The notes: generated by a model not told the origin, from the sequence alone. Counted from the first letter of the stretch, positions 46,798 to 56,459 are shown. The stretch: 64,000 bases of DNA from Palsa-1439 sp050015495 (GCA_050015495.1 JBEKBH010000013.1:55142-119141); one strand, 5' to 3'. Made by a program: numbers and translations.

Positions 46798-47973
46798 TCA
46801 CCTCTCGGTGGCCGGGTCGTACAGCTCCGCGCTGTTGCCTCCGTGAATGCCCCCCGCGACCAGTACCTTCCCATTGGGCAGCAGCGTCGCCGTGTGAGCA
46901 CAGCGTGCGGTGGCCAGCGGGCCGGTGGACGTCCACGTCCCGGTAACCGGGTCGTACAGCTCCGCGCTTCGGGTAGCGGTGTCGGTATTCACGAGGCCCC
47001 CTGCGACCAGCACCTTGCCATCGGCCAGCAACGTCGCCGTGAGAATAAACCGCAGGGGAGTCAGCGAGCCGGTCGGCGTCCACTTCCCGGTGGACGGATC
47101 GAACAGCTCCGCGCCATTACCTCCGTACACGCCCCCTGCGACCAGCACCTTGCCATCGGGCAGCAGAGTTGCCGTATGGCGCGCGCGGGGGTTGGTCAGC
47201 AGGCCGGTCGTCGTCCACCTCCCGGTGGCCGGGTCGTACAGCTCCGCGCGGGAAAGAGGGTTTCCCTCGATGACATTGCCGCCCGCGACCAGCACCTTCC
47301 CGTTGGACAGCAGTGTCGCCGTGTGTGCCGTGCGTCGCTTGGAGAGCGAGCCGGTCGGCGTCCACTTCCCGGTGGCTGGATCGTACAGCTCCGCGGTGGA
47401 AAGGTACTCGGGGCTCTCGCCCCCTGCGATCAAGACCTTTCTGTTGGGCAGCAGTGTCGCCGTGTGACGAGACCTCACGGTGGCCAGCGCGCCGGTCGGC
47501 GTCCACTTCCCCGTGGATGGATCGTACAGTTCCGCGGTGTACTCTCCGTGAATGCCTCCCGCGACCAACACTTTGCCGTTGGGGAGCAAGGTTGCCGTGT
47601 GAGCCAAGCGTTCGGTGGTCAGCGAGCCAGTCGGCGTCCACTTCCCAATGGCCGGATCGTACAGCTCCGCGCTGTCGGTAACAGTGTCGCCATCCGTAAG
47701 CCCCCCCGCGACCAGCACTTTGCCGTTGCGCAGCAACGTCGCGGTGTGCCACTCGCGTGCGGTGGTCATCGAACCGGTCGTGACCCAGGAACCGGCGTTA
47801 GCCCCGTGACTGAGCGATAGATTGAGCGCCAGCGCAGCCAACGACAGTACGCGTGAAAGGATGCTGTGTATGAACGTTCTAGTTGGGTGGAGTGTGGCCC
47901 GAAGGCAAAAGGGGTCAGCGAAGCGTTCGGCAGCAGACACGCCGTTTTCGACGGAACTTTGGTTTGAGTCCAT
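46798..47973 (-). CDS. Secreted kelch-repeat protein, seven repeats, ends abruptly
   Basis: 391 residues; start uncertain because the signal-like helix (ILSRVLSLAALALNLSLSHGANA) begins about 40 residues in. Seven kelch motifs follow, each 45-50 residues, with KWTPTGSLTxxRxxHTATLL, NGKVLVAGG and AELYDPxTG. They should fold into a beta-propeller, used for binding rather than catalysis. The frame stops immediately after the last AELYDPATER, in mid-repeat, which suggests C-terminal truncation. The repeats are strongly alike in DNA, so the gene is prone to expansion or loss. Confidence 0.85.
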   Translation of the reverse strand: MDSNQSSVENGVSAAERFADPFCLRATLHPTRTFIHSILSRVLSLAALALNLSLSHGANAGSWVTTGSMTTAREWHTATLLRNGKVLVAGGLTDGDTVTDSAELYDPAIGKWTPTGSLTTERLAHTATLLPNGKVLVAGGIHGEYTAELYDPSTGKWTPTGALATVRSRHTATLLPNRKVLIAGGESPEYLSTAELYDPATGKWTPTGSLSKRRTAHTATLLSNGKVLVAGGNVIEGNPLSRAELYDPATGRWTTTGLLTNPRARHTATLLPDGKVLVAGGVYGGNGAELFDPSTGKWTPTGSLTPLRFILTATLLADGKVLVAGGLVNTDTATRSAELYDPVTGTWTSTGPLATARCAHTATLLPNGKVLVAGGIHGGNSAELYDPATER

Positions 47974-48674
47974 TCTCGTGCCAACTCGAACCCGAAACCG
48001 GGCAGGCGAGCCTGGTGGCTACGTCGCCCTCGCCAGTTGTGAAGATTTTCACAAGCGCAGCAGCCCGTCAACGCAAATATGGGTATGCGGGCGGGCTCCT
48101 GGCGAACTCGGCGGCGCCCGCGACGCCCGTTTCCGTTTTGTTGACCTGGCAATGGAATTATGTGGACAAGCTGTATGCGAAGCTGTATAGTGGGGGCGAT
48201 TTGGGGTCTTTGACATAGGGGGATGGAAGGAAATGAAGAGGGAGGCGGCTCATCGGGAGATTGGCCCTCCCGGTCGGAGGGAAGGACCACAAAAGAGTGG
48301 TGTTTTTGCGAAACGAACCCACCGTGTTTGAGTTAAAAATGCGTGTGGATGAGGTTGTGGGAGAAGTTGTTGGGAGAATGGAAACGACGTTTTTTCGGTG
48401 GGTTCGTTTGGGTTCGTTCACGCCCGTTCGCGTCGCCCTTCGGGTGCCGAAACAACACGGCCCCGGCGCTACCTTCGCGCCTCGGCTAGGAAGGCTGGAC
48501 GGTCGGGACCTACCGTCCCAAGCAGGGGGCCGGTCCGCGCTTATCAAGCGCGGCTACAAGGAAGAGGGGGCCGCGAGGGGTAAAATTACCAAACGAACCC
48601 AATTCCGGCCAAGCCGGCGTGGAAAAGTCACCAAAACGAAGCCAAAAACGAACCCAATTGAGGGGGGTAGATAT

Positions 48675-48702
48675 CCACCACGAAGTCACGAAGGGCACGA
48701 AG
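48675..48702 (+). repeat. Dispersed CCACGAAGTCACGAAGG-type repeat, second copy
   Basis: CCACCACGAAGTCACGAAGG followed by GCACGAAG. It matches the inverted copy at 8946-8973 with one or two differences. Confidence 0.65.
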
Positions 48703-48718
48703 CACGGAACGCAGCCGC

Positions 48719-48742
48719 GGCCACGACGAAGCGTGGCCCTCC
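48719..48742 (-). repeat. REP-like palindrome, copy D
   Basis: On the minus strand reads GGAGGGCCACGCTTCGTCGT then GGCC, one base different from the copy at 22521-22544. Confidence 0.75.
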
Positions 48743-49183
48743 GAAACGACGCGGCGCGAAGCACGGCACGCAGCCACGCCTGAGGCGGGCAAGTGCTGTG
48801 GCTACCAGGGGAGGGGACGCGTGACCCTTCGACGTTGCTCGGTTCGAGAAGCTCGCCGCAGGCAGGGCGGGCGGGGTAGGCCCGCCCGAAAGAGGTACTT
48901 TTTGCGAAACGAACCCAATTGTTTTTGCCGGAGTGATGTACGATAACAGATTGGGCTGTAGAAGCTTAAAGAGATAAGGCGTGAAAAAATGCGTTGGGTT
49001 TGTTGCCCCGAAAATTGGGTTCGGTACGGGCCTCGGAGTCGGGGTAAGCGCGGTTTTTCGATGATTTTTCGTGCGGATTTGCGGCCCGAGACGACTGAAG
49101 GGAGGCTCAGTGCTGGCGTGGCGGAGCTTTTGGGTCGGATTGGTGCGTGGTGAAGCGAGGAGGACGGAGAAGAACTGTTCGCG

Positions 49184-51058
49184 CTAGCGTTGGCCGGAAG
49201 GTTTGTCGGGAAGCTTGAGCCGGTCCTGTTGCAGGATGATCGCGCCCGACTGCCGGAAATCCAGCGGATCGCCGCCGATCGCGCGGTCAACCCTGTAATT
49301 TGTCGTGACCCATTGCACCAACAACTGTCCCGCGCCCGGACGTTCGCCGTAGCGCTTGATTCCCCGCGCTCTGAGATCACGACTGATGATCACGACCCAG
49401 TCCGGGGGTCGCTGCTTTAGTGTCTCCAACAGACGCTGCTCACGGCCACCTTCGGTTGCCTCCGAGAAGTAAAAAAAGGGGGCCAGCGGACTTGGCATGC
49501 GGGCGAGGTAGTTGAGCATCTCGCCCTCGGGCAGCACGAGCAACGTTTGACCGGCAGGCTGGTGGCGAAGTTGCTCGGCAACCGTTTGGACAAGTTCTCC
49601 TGTTCGATCAAACTGAGGGGAGAATGCGAAGAATTGATCAACACCCTCACCCACGGCGTATGTCCGGCGCCTGTAGGCCAACTGCGATTCTACCGTGAGG
49701 ACCGCGACTCCAGGCAAGAGCAGGGCAAGAACACCGGCCGCCATGGCGCTGCGCCTCCATCGCCCGGAAGCCGTGAGAGCCGGCACCTCACCGACCAGGA
49801 CGGCTGATACGACGGTGCCGGCCAGAGCTGCTTGATAATAACCGAACTGGTAAATGCGACCGTTCAGCATCATCCGCAACATTAACGCCATGGCCAGGAC
49901 CGCAAGCAAGAGCCGGAGGTTCACCACATCCCGTCCGGCCGAGACGGGGTTGCGTTGGATGGTCACGACGTGCCACGCGAGATACAGCGACACCAAACCC
50001 AGGAGGCAACGCCCGATTTCAATCCAGACGACGCATGACCACGAGGCACAGAGAATGGCGAGCAGCATTGGAATTCCGAAGATGGCTCGCGACTTCCCAT
50101 CCTGTTGGCGGCCAAGAATCCTCCCCAAGACGACCACGACAGCGATCACGCCGACAGCGATCCCGGTGGCTGCGATATGCTGGATCAGATGACTCCAAGG
50201 CGCGTCGAACCCGAGGAAATGGATGTTACTCACGACGCCGGTATAGCGGGTAGTTGATACGACGGTCAGCCAGGCGTGGCATGCCGCCGCCCACGCTTCC
50301 ATGACCGGGAGGTGGCGCAAGAAATATCCCGCGAAAACGAGCGTCGGCAGCACGGCGCCAATTGCCCAGGCGCCGAGGCCGGCGATTGTCAGGCGGCCCG
50401 CGCCCCGCCGATGCAGCACCGCGGCGGTGGCAGTGAGCAAGCCTGCCGCCAGCATGATCTCGGGCTTGAGCACGGCGGTGAGGCCAAAGAGAAACCCCGC
50501 GAGCGGGCACCACTTGTTCACGGGTTTCGCCAGCCAACGCATGAGAACGGCGACCAGCAGGAGCAAAATCAACATCCCGTGTGTGGTTTCGTGAGCGTAG
50601 GGCGTAGCGTAGTTGTGATTATTGACTTCGAAGAAGTGTGAGAAGCCAAACACAGCGATGAACACGGTTGACGCCACCAAGGCCGCGCCCGCCCCCCACG
50701 CCCGCCGCAGCAGCAAGTAAAGCGTTGTCACGATGGCCGCAAAGACGAGAAGGTTCGCCACGACGAGCCGCATCAAACCGGGGCCAAAAAGCGCGAACAA
50801 TCCGGCGTTTACGTATTGCGAGAGTGGACCGTAATAGTCGTCCACATCCCGATAGAGCACCGCGCCGCCTGCGATGCGCCACGGCAGGTACAGTTCGCGA
50901 CCGAAGTCGATCAAGGGGTCATTCCATCGCCGCCAGGAGGTGGCCACGTAGTAGGAGGCCACGCAGGCAAGCGCCAACAAATGACAAGGAATCGAACTCC
51001 AAAACCGTAACAGCGCCGTTCTCACGTCGGCTTTGGCGCCTGGCTTCACCTCCCGCAT
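49184..51058 (-). CDS. Polytopic membrane protein, GT39/PMT-like glycosyltransferase candidate
   Basis: 624 residues with about 11-12 membrane helices. The first loop has the acidic DPLIDFGRELYLPWRIAGGAVLYRDVDDYYGPLSQY, in which DFGRE and DVDDYYGP resemble catalytic-loop motifs of GT-C glycosyltransferases. The C-terminal domain is soluble (TLLVLPEGEMLNYLARMPSPLAPFFYFSEATEGG...PDWVVIISRDLRARGIKRYG). The layout fits a lipid-linked-sugar-dependent glycosyltransferase of the GT39/83 kind. Donor and acceptor unknown. Confidence 0.75.
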   Translation of the reverse strand: MREVKPGAKADVRTALLRFWSSIPCHLLALACVASYYVATSWRRWNDPLIDFGRELYLPWRIAGGAVLYRDVDDYYGPLSQYVNAGLFALFGPGLMRLVVANLLVFAAIVTTLYLLLRRAWGAGAALVASTVFIAVFGFSHFFEVNNHNYATPYAHETTHGMLILLLLVAVLMRWLAKPVNKWCPLAGFLFGLTAVLKPEIMLAAGLLTATAAVLHRRGAGRLTIAGLGAWAIGAVLPTLVFAGYFLRHLPVMEAWAAACHAWLTVVSTTRYTGVVSNIHFLGFDAPWSHLIQHIAATGIAVGVIAVVVVLGRILGRQQDGKSRAIFGIPMLLAILCASWSCVVWIEIGRCLLGLVSLYLAWHVVTIQRNPVSAGRDVVNLRLLLAVLAMALMLRMMLNGRIYQFGYYQAALAGTVVSAVLVGEVPALTASGRWRRSAMAAGVLALLLPGVAVLTVESQLAYRRRTYAVGEGVDQFFAFSPQFDRTGELVQTVAEQLRHQPAGQTLLVLPEGEMLNYLARMPSPLAPFFYFSEATEGGREQRLLETLKQRPPDWVVIISRDLRARGIKRYGERPGAGQLLVQWVTTNYRVDRAIGGDPLDFRQSGAIILQQDRLKLPDKPSGQR

Positions 51059-51353
51059 GATGCAATTCTACTGCCGATGAAAGCCCGTTGGCAATGCTAT
51101 CGCCTTCGATTTTGCGAGACAAACCAAAACCGTTGTTGGGGGCAGTGGAGTGTGGCTGGGCTTGCGCGAGAGGGACGCGGCGCGGGGTGGGGGGGATTGG
51201 GAGTCAAGCAAAGAGAGTGTTGCGGGTGGGCGAGGGGAGAGGGACCGGCGTGGCGGAATCTGCCCGTGGACTAAAAGTGTCGAGGGGAGCCGGTCATGGC
51301 TTGCAAAAGGGCCGGGCGCAGGGCATTCTAAGCTGTGGAATAGGGTGGTCGCA

Positions 51354-53081
51354 ATGGCTGGTGCCGAGACGAGGACGAGTGCCCGAGCCAGACTGTTGTT
51401 TGTCTCCGGCAATGGATCGGGCCGCGCGTTTGATCTGACGCAGGAGCGCGTCAATATCGGACGCGACGGCTCTAATGTCGTTTGCATCAATCACGCCACG
51501 GTTTCCTCCCATCATGCGCTGTTGGTGCGGATCGGCGACCACTTCAAGGTGCGCGACCTGATTTCGACCAACGGCACGTATCTCAACGGCGAACGGACGA
51601 CCGGTGCCGTGTTGCGCCACGGGGACGTCCTGCGGTTTGGGGAAATCGAGATGCGGTATGAGGAGGTCGAGGGCGCCGCGGACGCGGAACTTCAGTTCGA
51701 ATCGCCCGCGACGGTGTTGCCGTTGGGACGTTCGCGCTCGATTGCTTCGACGCCCGGTCAGGATCGGCAGTTCAAGATCGTCGGCGCGGACGGTCGGACG
51801 TACGGCCCGGCGGATGGTTCGACCATGCGCAAATGGATTTTGCAGGGATTTGCGAATGCCCACACCTGGGTGCCGGCGGAATCGCGGGGCAACTGGAAAC
51901 GGCTGTCGGAGTTCCCGGAATTTGCCGGGGCGCTCGCCGGGAACGATATCCCGACCAATCTTCTCGGCACGCCGCCGAAGGAATCGCTGTGGGAGGAGCC
52001 GGTCAAGGTCGGTCCGAGCGGGCCACCGGAGCCCACGGTCACCTTTCGCGAGGAAACGCCGACGGCAAACGCGCTGGGCGCGCCACCGCGACGGAAGCGA
52101 CGGGGTGTTTCCGTCCTCGTGGGCGTGGTGTTGTTGATCGCGGTGGGCGGCAGCGTGGCGGCGTGGTGGTTTGACCAGTGGCCGTTCGATATGCGCGGGC
52201 CGTTGCGGCGGTATGCGCACGGCGCCGACGGTTTTATCTACTCGGACCCGGATTTTGTGGCCGCGGAGACGGCCGAGGACAGCAAGGATTACGCGGGCTT
52301 GCTCCAGAACGCGAAGCAACTGGTCGGCGATTACCCCGACAGCAGCCTGGCGCACTACATCCTCGGCGTGGCCTACGGGAAAATGAAATTCTTCGGGGAC
52401 GCGATCACGTCGTTTCAGCAGGCGATCAAGCTGAAGCCAGATTACATCGATGCGTGGAACAATCTCGGCTGGGCGTACACGGAATCGGGGAAATTTCCCG
52501 AAGCGGTGGGTGTGTTCGAGCAACTGGTCAAGTTGAGCCCGAAGGACGCGCAAGTATGGAGCAACCTGGGGGGAGTGCAAGCCCGGCTCGGGCACGAAGC
52601 GGACGCCGTGTCCGCCTACCAGATGGCGATTCAGTTGAAGCCTGATTATGCTGACGCCCATTTCAATCTCGGCGCGGCGTACGCGAACCAGGGCAAGTTC
52701 GACGAGGCGGTGAAATCGTTTCGGCGGGCGATCAAATACGAGCCGAAGTTTGCCGAGGCGTGGTTCAATCTCGGCGTTGTCTACAGCCGGCAGGGCAGCA
52801 ACGACGAGGCGGCGGTGTTCTTTCAGCAGGCGGTCAAATTCCAGCCCGACAACGCCGAGGCGTGGGGCGGTCTGGTCAAGACCTACCTGGCGATGCACGA
52901 GACCGACGCGGCGGGCGAAGCCGCGCGGGAAATGAAGCGGATCGATCCGGTGAAAGCCGAGCAACTGGCCGATGAATTGAGCCGCGAGGAGCCGAAGCCA
53001 ATGACGGAAGCGTCGTCGGCCGAGACTCCGCAAGTTGATCCGCCATCGTCTGACGCCGCGCCGTCACCGAAATCGGAGTAG
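51354..53081 (+). CDS. FHA-domain, GYF_2-like, membrane and TPR multi-domain protein
   Basis: 575 residues from ATG 51354. The N-terminal FHA domain (VNIGRDGSNVVCINHATVSSHHALL...LISTNGTYLNGERTTGAVLRHGDVLRFG) reads phospho-Thr peptides. Residues about 140-190 (FKIVGADGRTYGPADGSTMRKWILQGFANAHTWVP) fit the GYF_2/DUF4339 fold. A membrane helix (VSVLVGVVLLIAVGGSVAAWWF) precedes a chain of TPR repeats (AHYILGVAYGKMKFFGDAITSFQQAIKLKP and four more). The cytoplasmic FHA part is thus linked to an extracytoplasmic TPR scaffold. A Ser/Thr kinase partner is likely but none is in this window. Confidence 0.9.
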   Translation: MAGAETRTSARARLLFVSGNGSGRAFDLTQERVNIGRDGSNVVCINHATVSSHHALLVRIGDHFKVRDLISTNGTYLNGERTTGAVLRHGDVLRFGEIEMRYEEVEGAADAELQFESPATVLPLGRSRSIASTPGQDRQFKIVGADGRTYGPADGSTMRKWILQGFANAHTWVPAESRGNWKRLSEFPEFAGALAGNDIPTNLLGTPPKESLWEEPVKVGPSGPPEPTVTFREETPTANALGAPPRRKRRGVSVLVGVVLLIAVGGSVAAWWFDQWPFDMRGPLRRYAHGADGFIYSDPDFVAAETAEDSKDYAGLLQNAKQLVGDYPDSSLAHYILGVAYGKMKFFGDAITSFQQAIKLKPDYIDAWNNLGWAYTESGKFPEAVGVFEQLVKLSPKDAQVWSNLGGVQARLGHEADAVSAYQMAIQLKPDYADAHFNLGAAYANQGKFDEAVKSFRRAIKYEPKFAEAWFNLGVVYSRQGSNDEAAVFFQQAVKFQPDNAEAWGGLVKTYLAMHETDAAGEAAREMKRIDPVKAEQLADELSREEPKPMTEASSAETPQVDPPSSDAAPSPKSE

Positions 53082-53124
53082 GGGACTACCCAAACGGGGG
53101 AAAGACTGGTAGAGTGTGCGGCTC

Positions 53125-54921
53125 ATGGATTTGGGCCACATACGGAATTTCTGCATCATCGCGCACATCGACCACGGCAAAACGACGTTGTCGGACCGGT
53201 TGCTGGAGGCGACGGGAGCGCTGGAGAGGCGCGAGATGCGCGAGCAGGTGCTGGACTCGATGGACCTCGAACGCGAGCGGGGAATCACGATCAAGGCGCA
53301 CCCGGTGACGATGTCCTACCGCGCTGACGACGGGCAGGTGTACGAGTTGAACCTGATCGACACGCCCGGGCACGTGGATTTCGCCTATGAAGTCTCGCGC
53401 AGCCTGGCGGCGTGCGAAGGCGCGTTGCTGATCGTGGACGCGGCGCAGGGCGTCGAGGCGCAGACGGTGGCCAACGTCCACATGGCGTCGAAGCAGAACC
53501 TGACGATTGCGCCGGTGATCAACAAGATCGACCTGCCCAGCGCCAACGTCGAGGAGACGAAGCGCCAGCTCGAGGAGATACTGGCGATTCCGGGTGACAC
53601 GGCGATTCTGGCGAGCGCCAAAACCGGCGTTGGCATCCATGATATCCTGGAGGCGGTCATTGCGCGATTCCCGCCCCCGAAGGTTTTTCCCGAAAACACG
53701 CTCCAGGCGCTCGTGTTTGATTCGATGTTCGACACGTATCGCGGGGTGGTGACGCATGTGCGGTTGTTTGCCGGTGAAATCGTGCCCGGCATGATGGTTC
53801 AGCTCATGAGCACGGGGTTGAAGTATGAGGTCAAGGACGTGGGAGTGTTCACCCCGAAACCCGAGCCGCGCAAGAAGCTGTCCGCCGGGAGCACGGGCTA
53901 CGTCATTGCCAACATCAAGACCACGTCCGAGGTGAAAATTGGTGATACGATCACCGATGCGCGCCAGCCGGCGAGCAAGGCGTTGCCGGGCTTCCAGCAG
54001 GTTCATCCGATGGTATTCAGCGGGTTGTACCCGATCGACTCGGCGGACTACGAGCATTTGAAGGCGGCGCTGGGGAAACTGCAATTGAACGACTCGGCGT
54101 TCCAATATCAATCCGAAAGCTCGGCGGCGCTGGGGTTCGGGTTCCGCTGCGGGTTCCTGGGATTGTTGCACATGGAGATCGTGCAGGAGCGATTGCGCCG
54201 GCAGTGGGACATGGACATCATCGCCACGTATCCCAGCGTCATTTACAAAATCCTCAAGACAGATGGGGAAGTGCTGGACGTGGACAACCCGGTGTACCTG
54301 CCGGATCCATCGGTGGTCGACCACATCGAAGAACCGTACGTGAAGGCGTTTATAATTTGTCCGAACGAGAACATCGGCGACATGCTCTCGTTGGTCATGG
54401 AAAAGCGGGGGAGCGTCGCCAAGACCGACTCGATCGACACGCGCCGGGTGATGTTGACGGCGGGGTTGCCGCTCAACGAGATCCTTGTGGATTTTCACGA
54501 CAAGATCAAAAGCGTCACGCGAGGTTACGGTTCCATGGACTACGAGCCGCAAGGCTACCGCGAGGGCGACCTGGTGAAGCTCGACATTCTGGTGAACAGC
54601 GAGCCGGTGGACGCGTTTTCGAGCATCGTGCATCGCAGCAAGGCCGAGGCCCGGGGGCGGGCGCTGGCGCTGAAGCTGAAGGAAGTGATCCCGCAACAGA
54701 TGTTCCAGGTCGCGATCCAGGCGGCGATCGGCGGCAAGATCATTGCGCGCGAGACGGTACGAGCGTTGTCGAAAAACGTCACGGCGAAATGTTACGGTGG
54801 CGATATTACGCGGAAGCGCAAGCTCTGGGAGAAACAGAAGGAAGGCAAGAAACGCATGAAAGCCATTGGCAAGGTGAACATCCCGCAGGAGGCGTTCATC
54901 TCGGTATTGAAGGCGGGGTAG
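53125..54921 (+). CDS. lepA: Elongation factor 4 (LepA)
   Basis: 598 residues from ATG 53125; a GTG nine bases earlier is an alternative. This GTPase back-translocates ribosomes. G1 AHIDHGKTT, G2 RGITIK, G3 DTPGHVDF and G4 NKIDLP are present. The C-terminal LepA domain ends KEGKKRMKAIGKVNIPQEAFISVLKAG. lepB starts 11 bases downstream, the order found in many bacteria. Confidence 0.98.
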   Translation: MDLGHIRNFCIIAHIDHGKTTLSDRLLEATGALERREMREQVLDSMDLERERGITIKAHPVTMSYRADDGQVYELNLIDTPGHVDFAYEVSRSLAACEGALLIVDAAQGVEAQTVANVHMASKQNLTIAPVINKIDLPSANVEETKRQLEEILAIPGDTAILASAKTGVGIHDILEAVIARFPPPKVFPENTLQALVFDSMFDTYRGVVTHVRLFAGEIVPGMMVQLMSTGLKYEVKDVGVFTPKPEPRKKLSAGSTGYVIANIKTTSEVKIGDTITDARQPASKALPGFQQVHPMVFSGLYPIDSADYEHLKAALGKLQLNDSAFQYQSESSAALGFGFRCGFLGLLHMEIVQERLRRQWDMDIIATYPSVIYKILKTDGEVLDVDNPVYLPDPSVVDHIEEPYVKAFIICPNENIGDMLSLVMEKRGSVAKTDSIDTRRVMLTAGLPLNEILVDFHDKIKSVTRGYGSMDYEPQGYREGDLVKLDILVNSEPVDAFSSIVHRSKAEARGRALALKLKEVIPQQMFQVAIQAAIGGKIIARETVRALSKNVTAKCYGGDITRKRKLWEKQKEGKKRMKAIGKVNIPQEAFISVLKAG

Positions 54922-54932
54922 GGGAACCATCG

Positions 54933-55883
54933 ATGATCAACTGGAAAGAACGCCAGACGCTCAAGTATGCCCGCGAGATCCTTCGCGGCGGCCGGAAATG
55001 GCTGCGCATCAATCGCGACCTGCTGTCGGCGAAGCAGCATGCGGAGATCGAAGCGAAGTTCGGTGAATTGGAACAGGCACTGCAAGCGGGCCGGGCCGCG
55101 GACGCGGTCGCCAGGGCCGACGAACTGGAGCGGAAAATCCAGGGTGTGCTGCCCGCCCAAACGCATTCCACGGTTCGCGAGAATATCGAGGTGCTGTTGG
55201 TGGCGGTCATTGTCGCCATGGCGGTGCGGACGTTTTTCATCCAACCGTTCAAGATTCCCACGGGCTCGATGCAGCCGACGCTGTATGGGATTTATCCGCC
55301 ACCGGAATCAGCGCCGCCGGCGCCCTACAAGAGTCTGCAAGGGCCGACGATCCTCGAACGCATTGTCGGGATCCTCTTTCAGGGCAACATGTACGAGGAA
55401 TACGGTTACCGGAGCCGGGGCGATCACATTTTCGTGGACAAGATCAGCTACCATTTCCGCAAGCCCCAACGCGGCGAGGTCATCGTGTTCGACACGTCCC
55501 ATATCACCGAACTCGGCAACGCGCGCGGCAAGTTCTACATCAAGCGCCTGATCGGGCTGGAGAACGATGTCATTCAGCTCCAGCCGCCGCATGTGTTGGT
55601 CAATGGTCAGGTCTTGGACACGCGTCCGGCCTTCGAGCGGATCTATTCGCGCCAGAACGGCTACAGCGGCTACGTCATTATTAATGGATTCCCCGGGTCG
55701 CGATACCTGAACTCGGCGGACGCGACGTACACCGTGCCGCCGAAGCACCTGTTCGTCATGGGCGACAACAGCCGGAGCAGTTTGGATGGCCGGTTTTGGG
55801 GTTCGCTCCCGGCCAAGGACCTCGTCGGCAGGGCGGTGTTTGTTTACTGGCCATTCACGAAGCGATTCGGCCTGATTGACTAG
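54933..55883 (+). CDS. lepB: Signal peptidase I
   Basis: 316 residues from ATG 54933. An N-terminal cytoplasmic extension of about 85 residues includes a coiled coil (AKQHAEIEAKFGELEQALQ) before the membrane anchor VLLVAVIVAMAVRTFF. The catalytic Ser is in IPTGSMQPTL and the general-base Lys in KFYIKRLIG. The closing box is VMGDNSRSSLDGRFWG. It removes signal peptides from secreted proteins, consistent with the number of secreted genes nearby. Same operon as lepA. Confidence 0.97.
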   Translation: MINWKERQTLKYAREILRGGRKWLRINRDLLSAKQHAEIEAKFGELEQALQAGRAADAVARADELERKIQGVLPAQTHSTVRENIEVLLVAVIVAMAVRTFFIQPFKIPTGSMQPTLYGIYPPPESAPPAPYKSLQGPTILERIVGILFQGNMYEEYGYRSRGDHIFVDKISYHFRKPQRGEVIVFDTSHITELGNARGKFYIKRLIGLENDVIQLQPPHVLVNGQVLDTRPAFERIYSRQNGYSGYVIINGFPGSRYLNSADATYTVPPKHLFVMGDNSRSSLDGRFWGSLPAKDLVGRAVFVYWPFTKRFGLID

Positions 55884-56143
55884 AGGCACCTCTGCGAAAC
55901 TGGGCCTAAACGGTCGTATTCTCCAGCCTAAGAGCTAGAGAGATATGACACAGCCACAACGTCGCACAATATAGATTATGTCTAATACTGTGGATACGCG
56001 AACACCTGCTTCCCTTTGAGAATCGATCGAGTCCCGCAGTTTTCCACTTCCAAACACTGCCCAATGTGTGTCAATACCAGTCCCATGACCTTAACATCGA
56101 TGATCTAAGGCGGAGTCTGACAAGTGTTGGGCGAGTCACAGAG

Positions 56144-56380
56144 ATGAATGAAACGGGAGAGTCGTTGGTGGTGATACCCGGTCTCGGCCGTGGAGAACTT
56201 GGGGTCGTGGAATCGTTGCTTCAAGCCGCCGGTATTGAGTAAGCGTCTCTGCCGGGGGACAACGATTGCATCGGCCCCCGAGTGCTCGTCAGAGCCTCCG
56301 AGGTGTCCGAAGTGAAGGAGGTACTTGCTGAGTTTCGGATTCGCACTCCGATGGGAAATCTCGTTCCTATACCGTGGTGA
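56144..56380 (+). pseudogene. DUF2007-like short protein interrupted by an in-frame TAA
   Basis: Codons from ATG 56144 read MNETGESLVVIPGLGRGELG, then VVESLLQAAGIE, followed by TAA at 56240-56242. The same frame continues without further stops through GPRVLVRASEVSEVKEVLAEF to TGA at 56378. The combined 77-residue product resembles DUF2007 signal-transducer-like domains (LLxAAGI near the start; VLVxxxxxxxAxxVL near the end). The stop falls between the two conserved halves. It is a nonsense-interrupted gene or a sequencing error; recoding cannot be judged. Confidence 0.5.
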
Positions 56381-56459
56381 CTGCGCCTAAGAATGTACCG
56401 AACCATCCGATGAGCCAAACACGGGCCTGCGTTCGCACAAGGCAACATTAAGAACACCT

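Larger units (their letters stand above)
47974..49183. other. Long non-coding stretch rich in short dispersed motifs
   Basis: About 1.2 kb with no supportable gene. From 48303 to 49025 the sequence AACGAACCCA, or its reverse complement TGGGTTCGTT, recurs at least six times (48312, 48399-48419, 48592, 48649, 48908 and 49015). Two further known repeat types lie at 48675-48702 and 48719-48742. Possible uses are unknown. Confidence 0.6.

Noticed and set aside
46621..47820. Plus-strand frame with repeated 'RAGGRPLPGGRIVQLRA'-type motif
   Set aside because: The periodicity is the antisense image of the kelch repeats, not an independent repeat protein.
53086..54930. Minus-strand 614-codon frame opposite lepA
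   Set aside because: Antisense shadow of a universally conserved gene.
54204..54932. Extended N-terminus for lepB running back into lepA
   Set aside because: The ATG at 54933 gives a normal LepB; the upstream part is an out-of-frame shadow of lepA.
55884..56143. Gap between lepB and the DUF2007-like gene as a possible small RNA
   Set aside because: No convincing hairpin-plus-T-run or promoter pair was seen.
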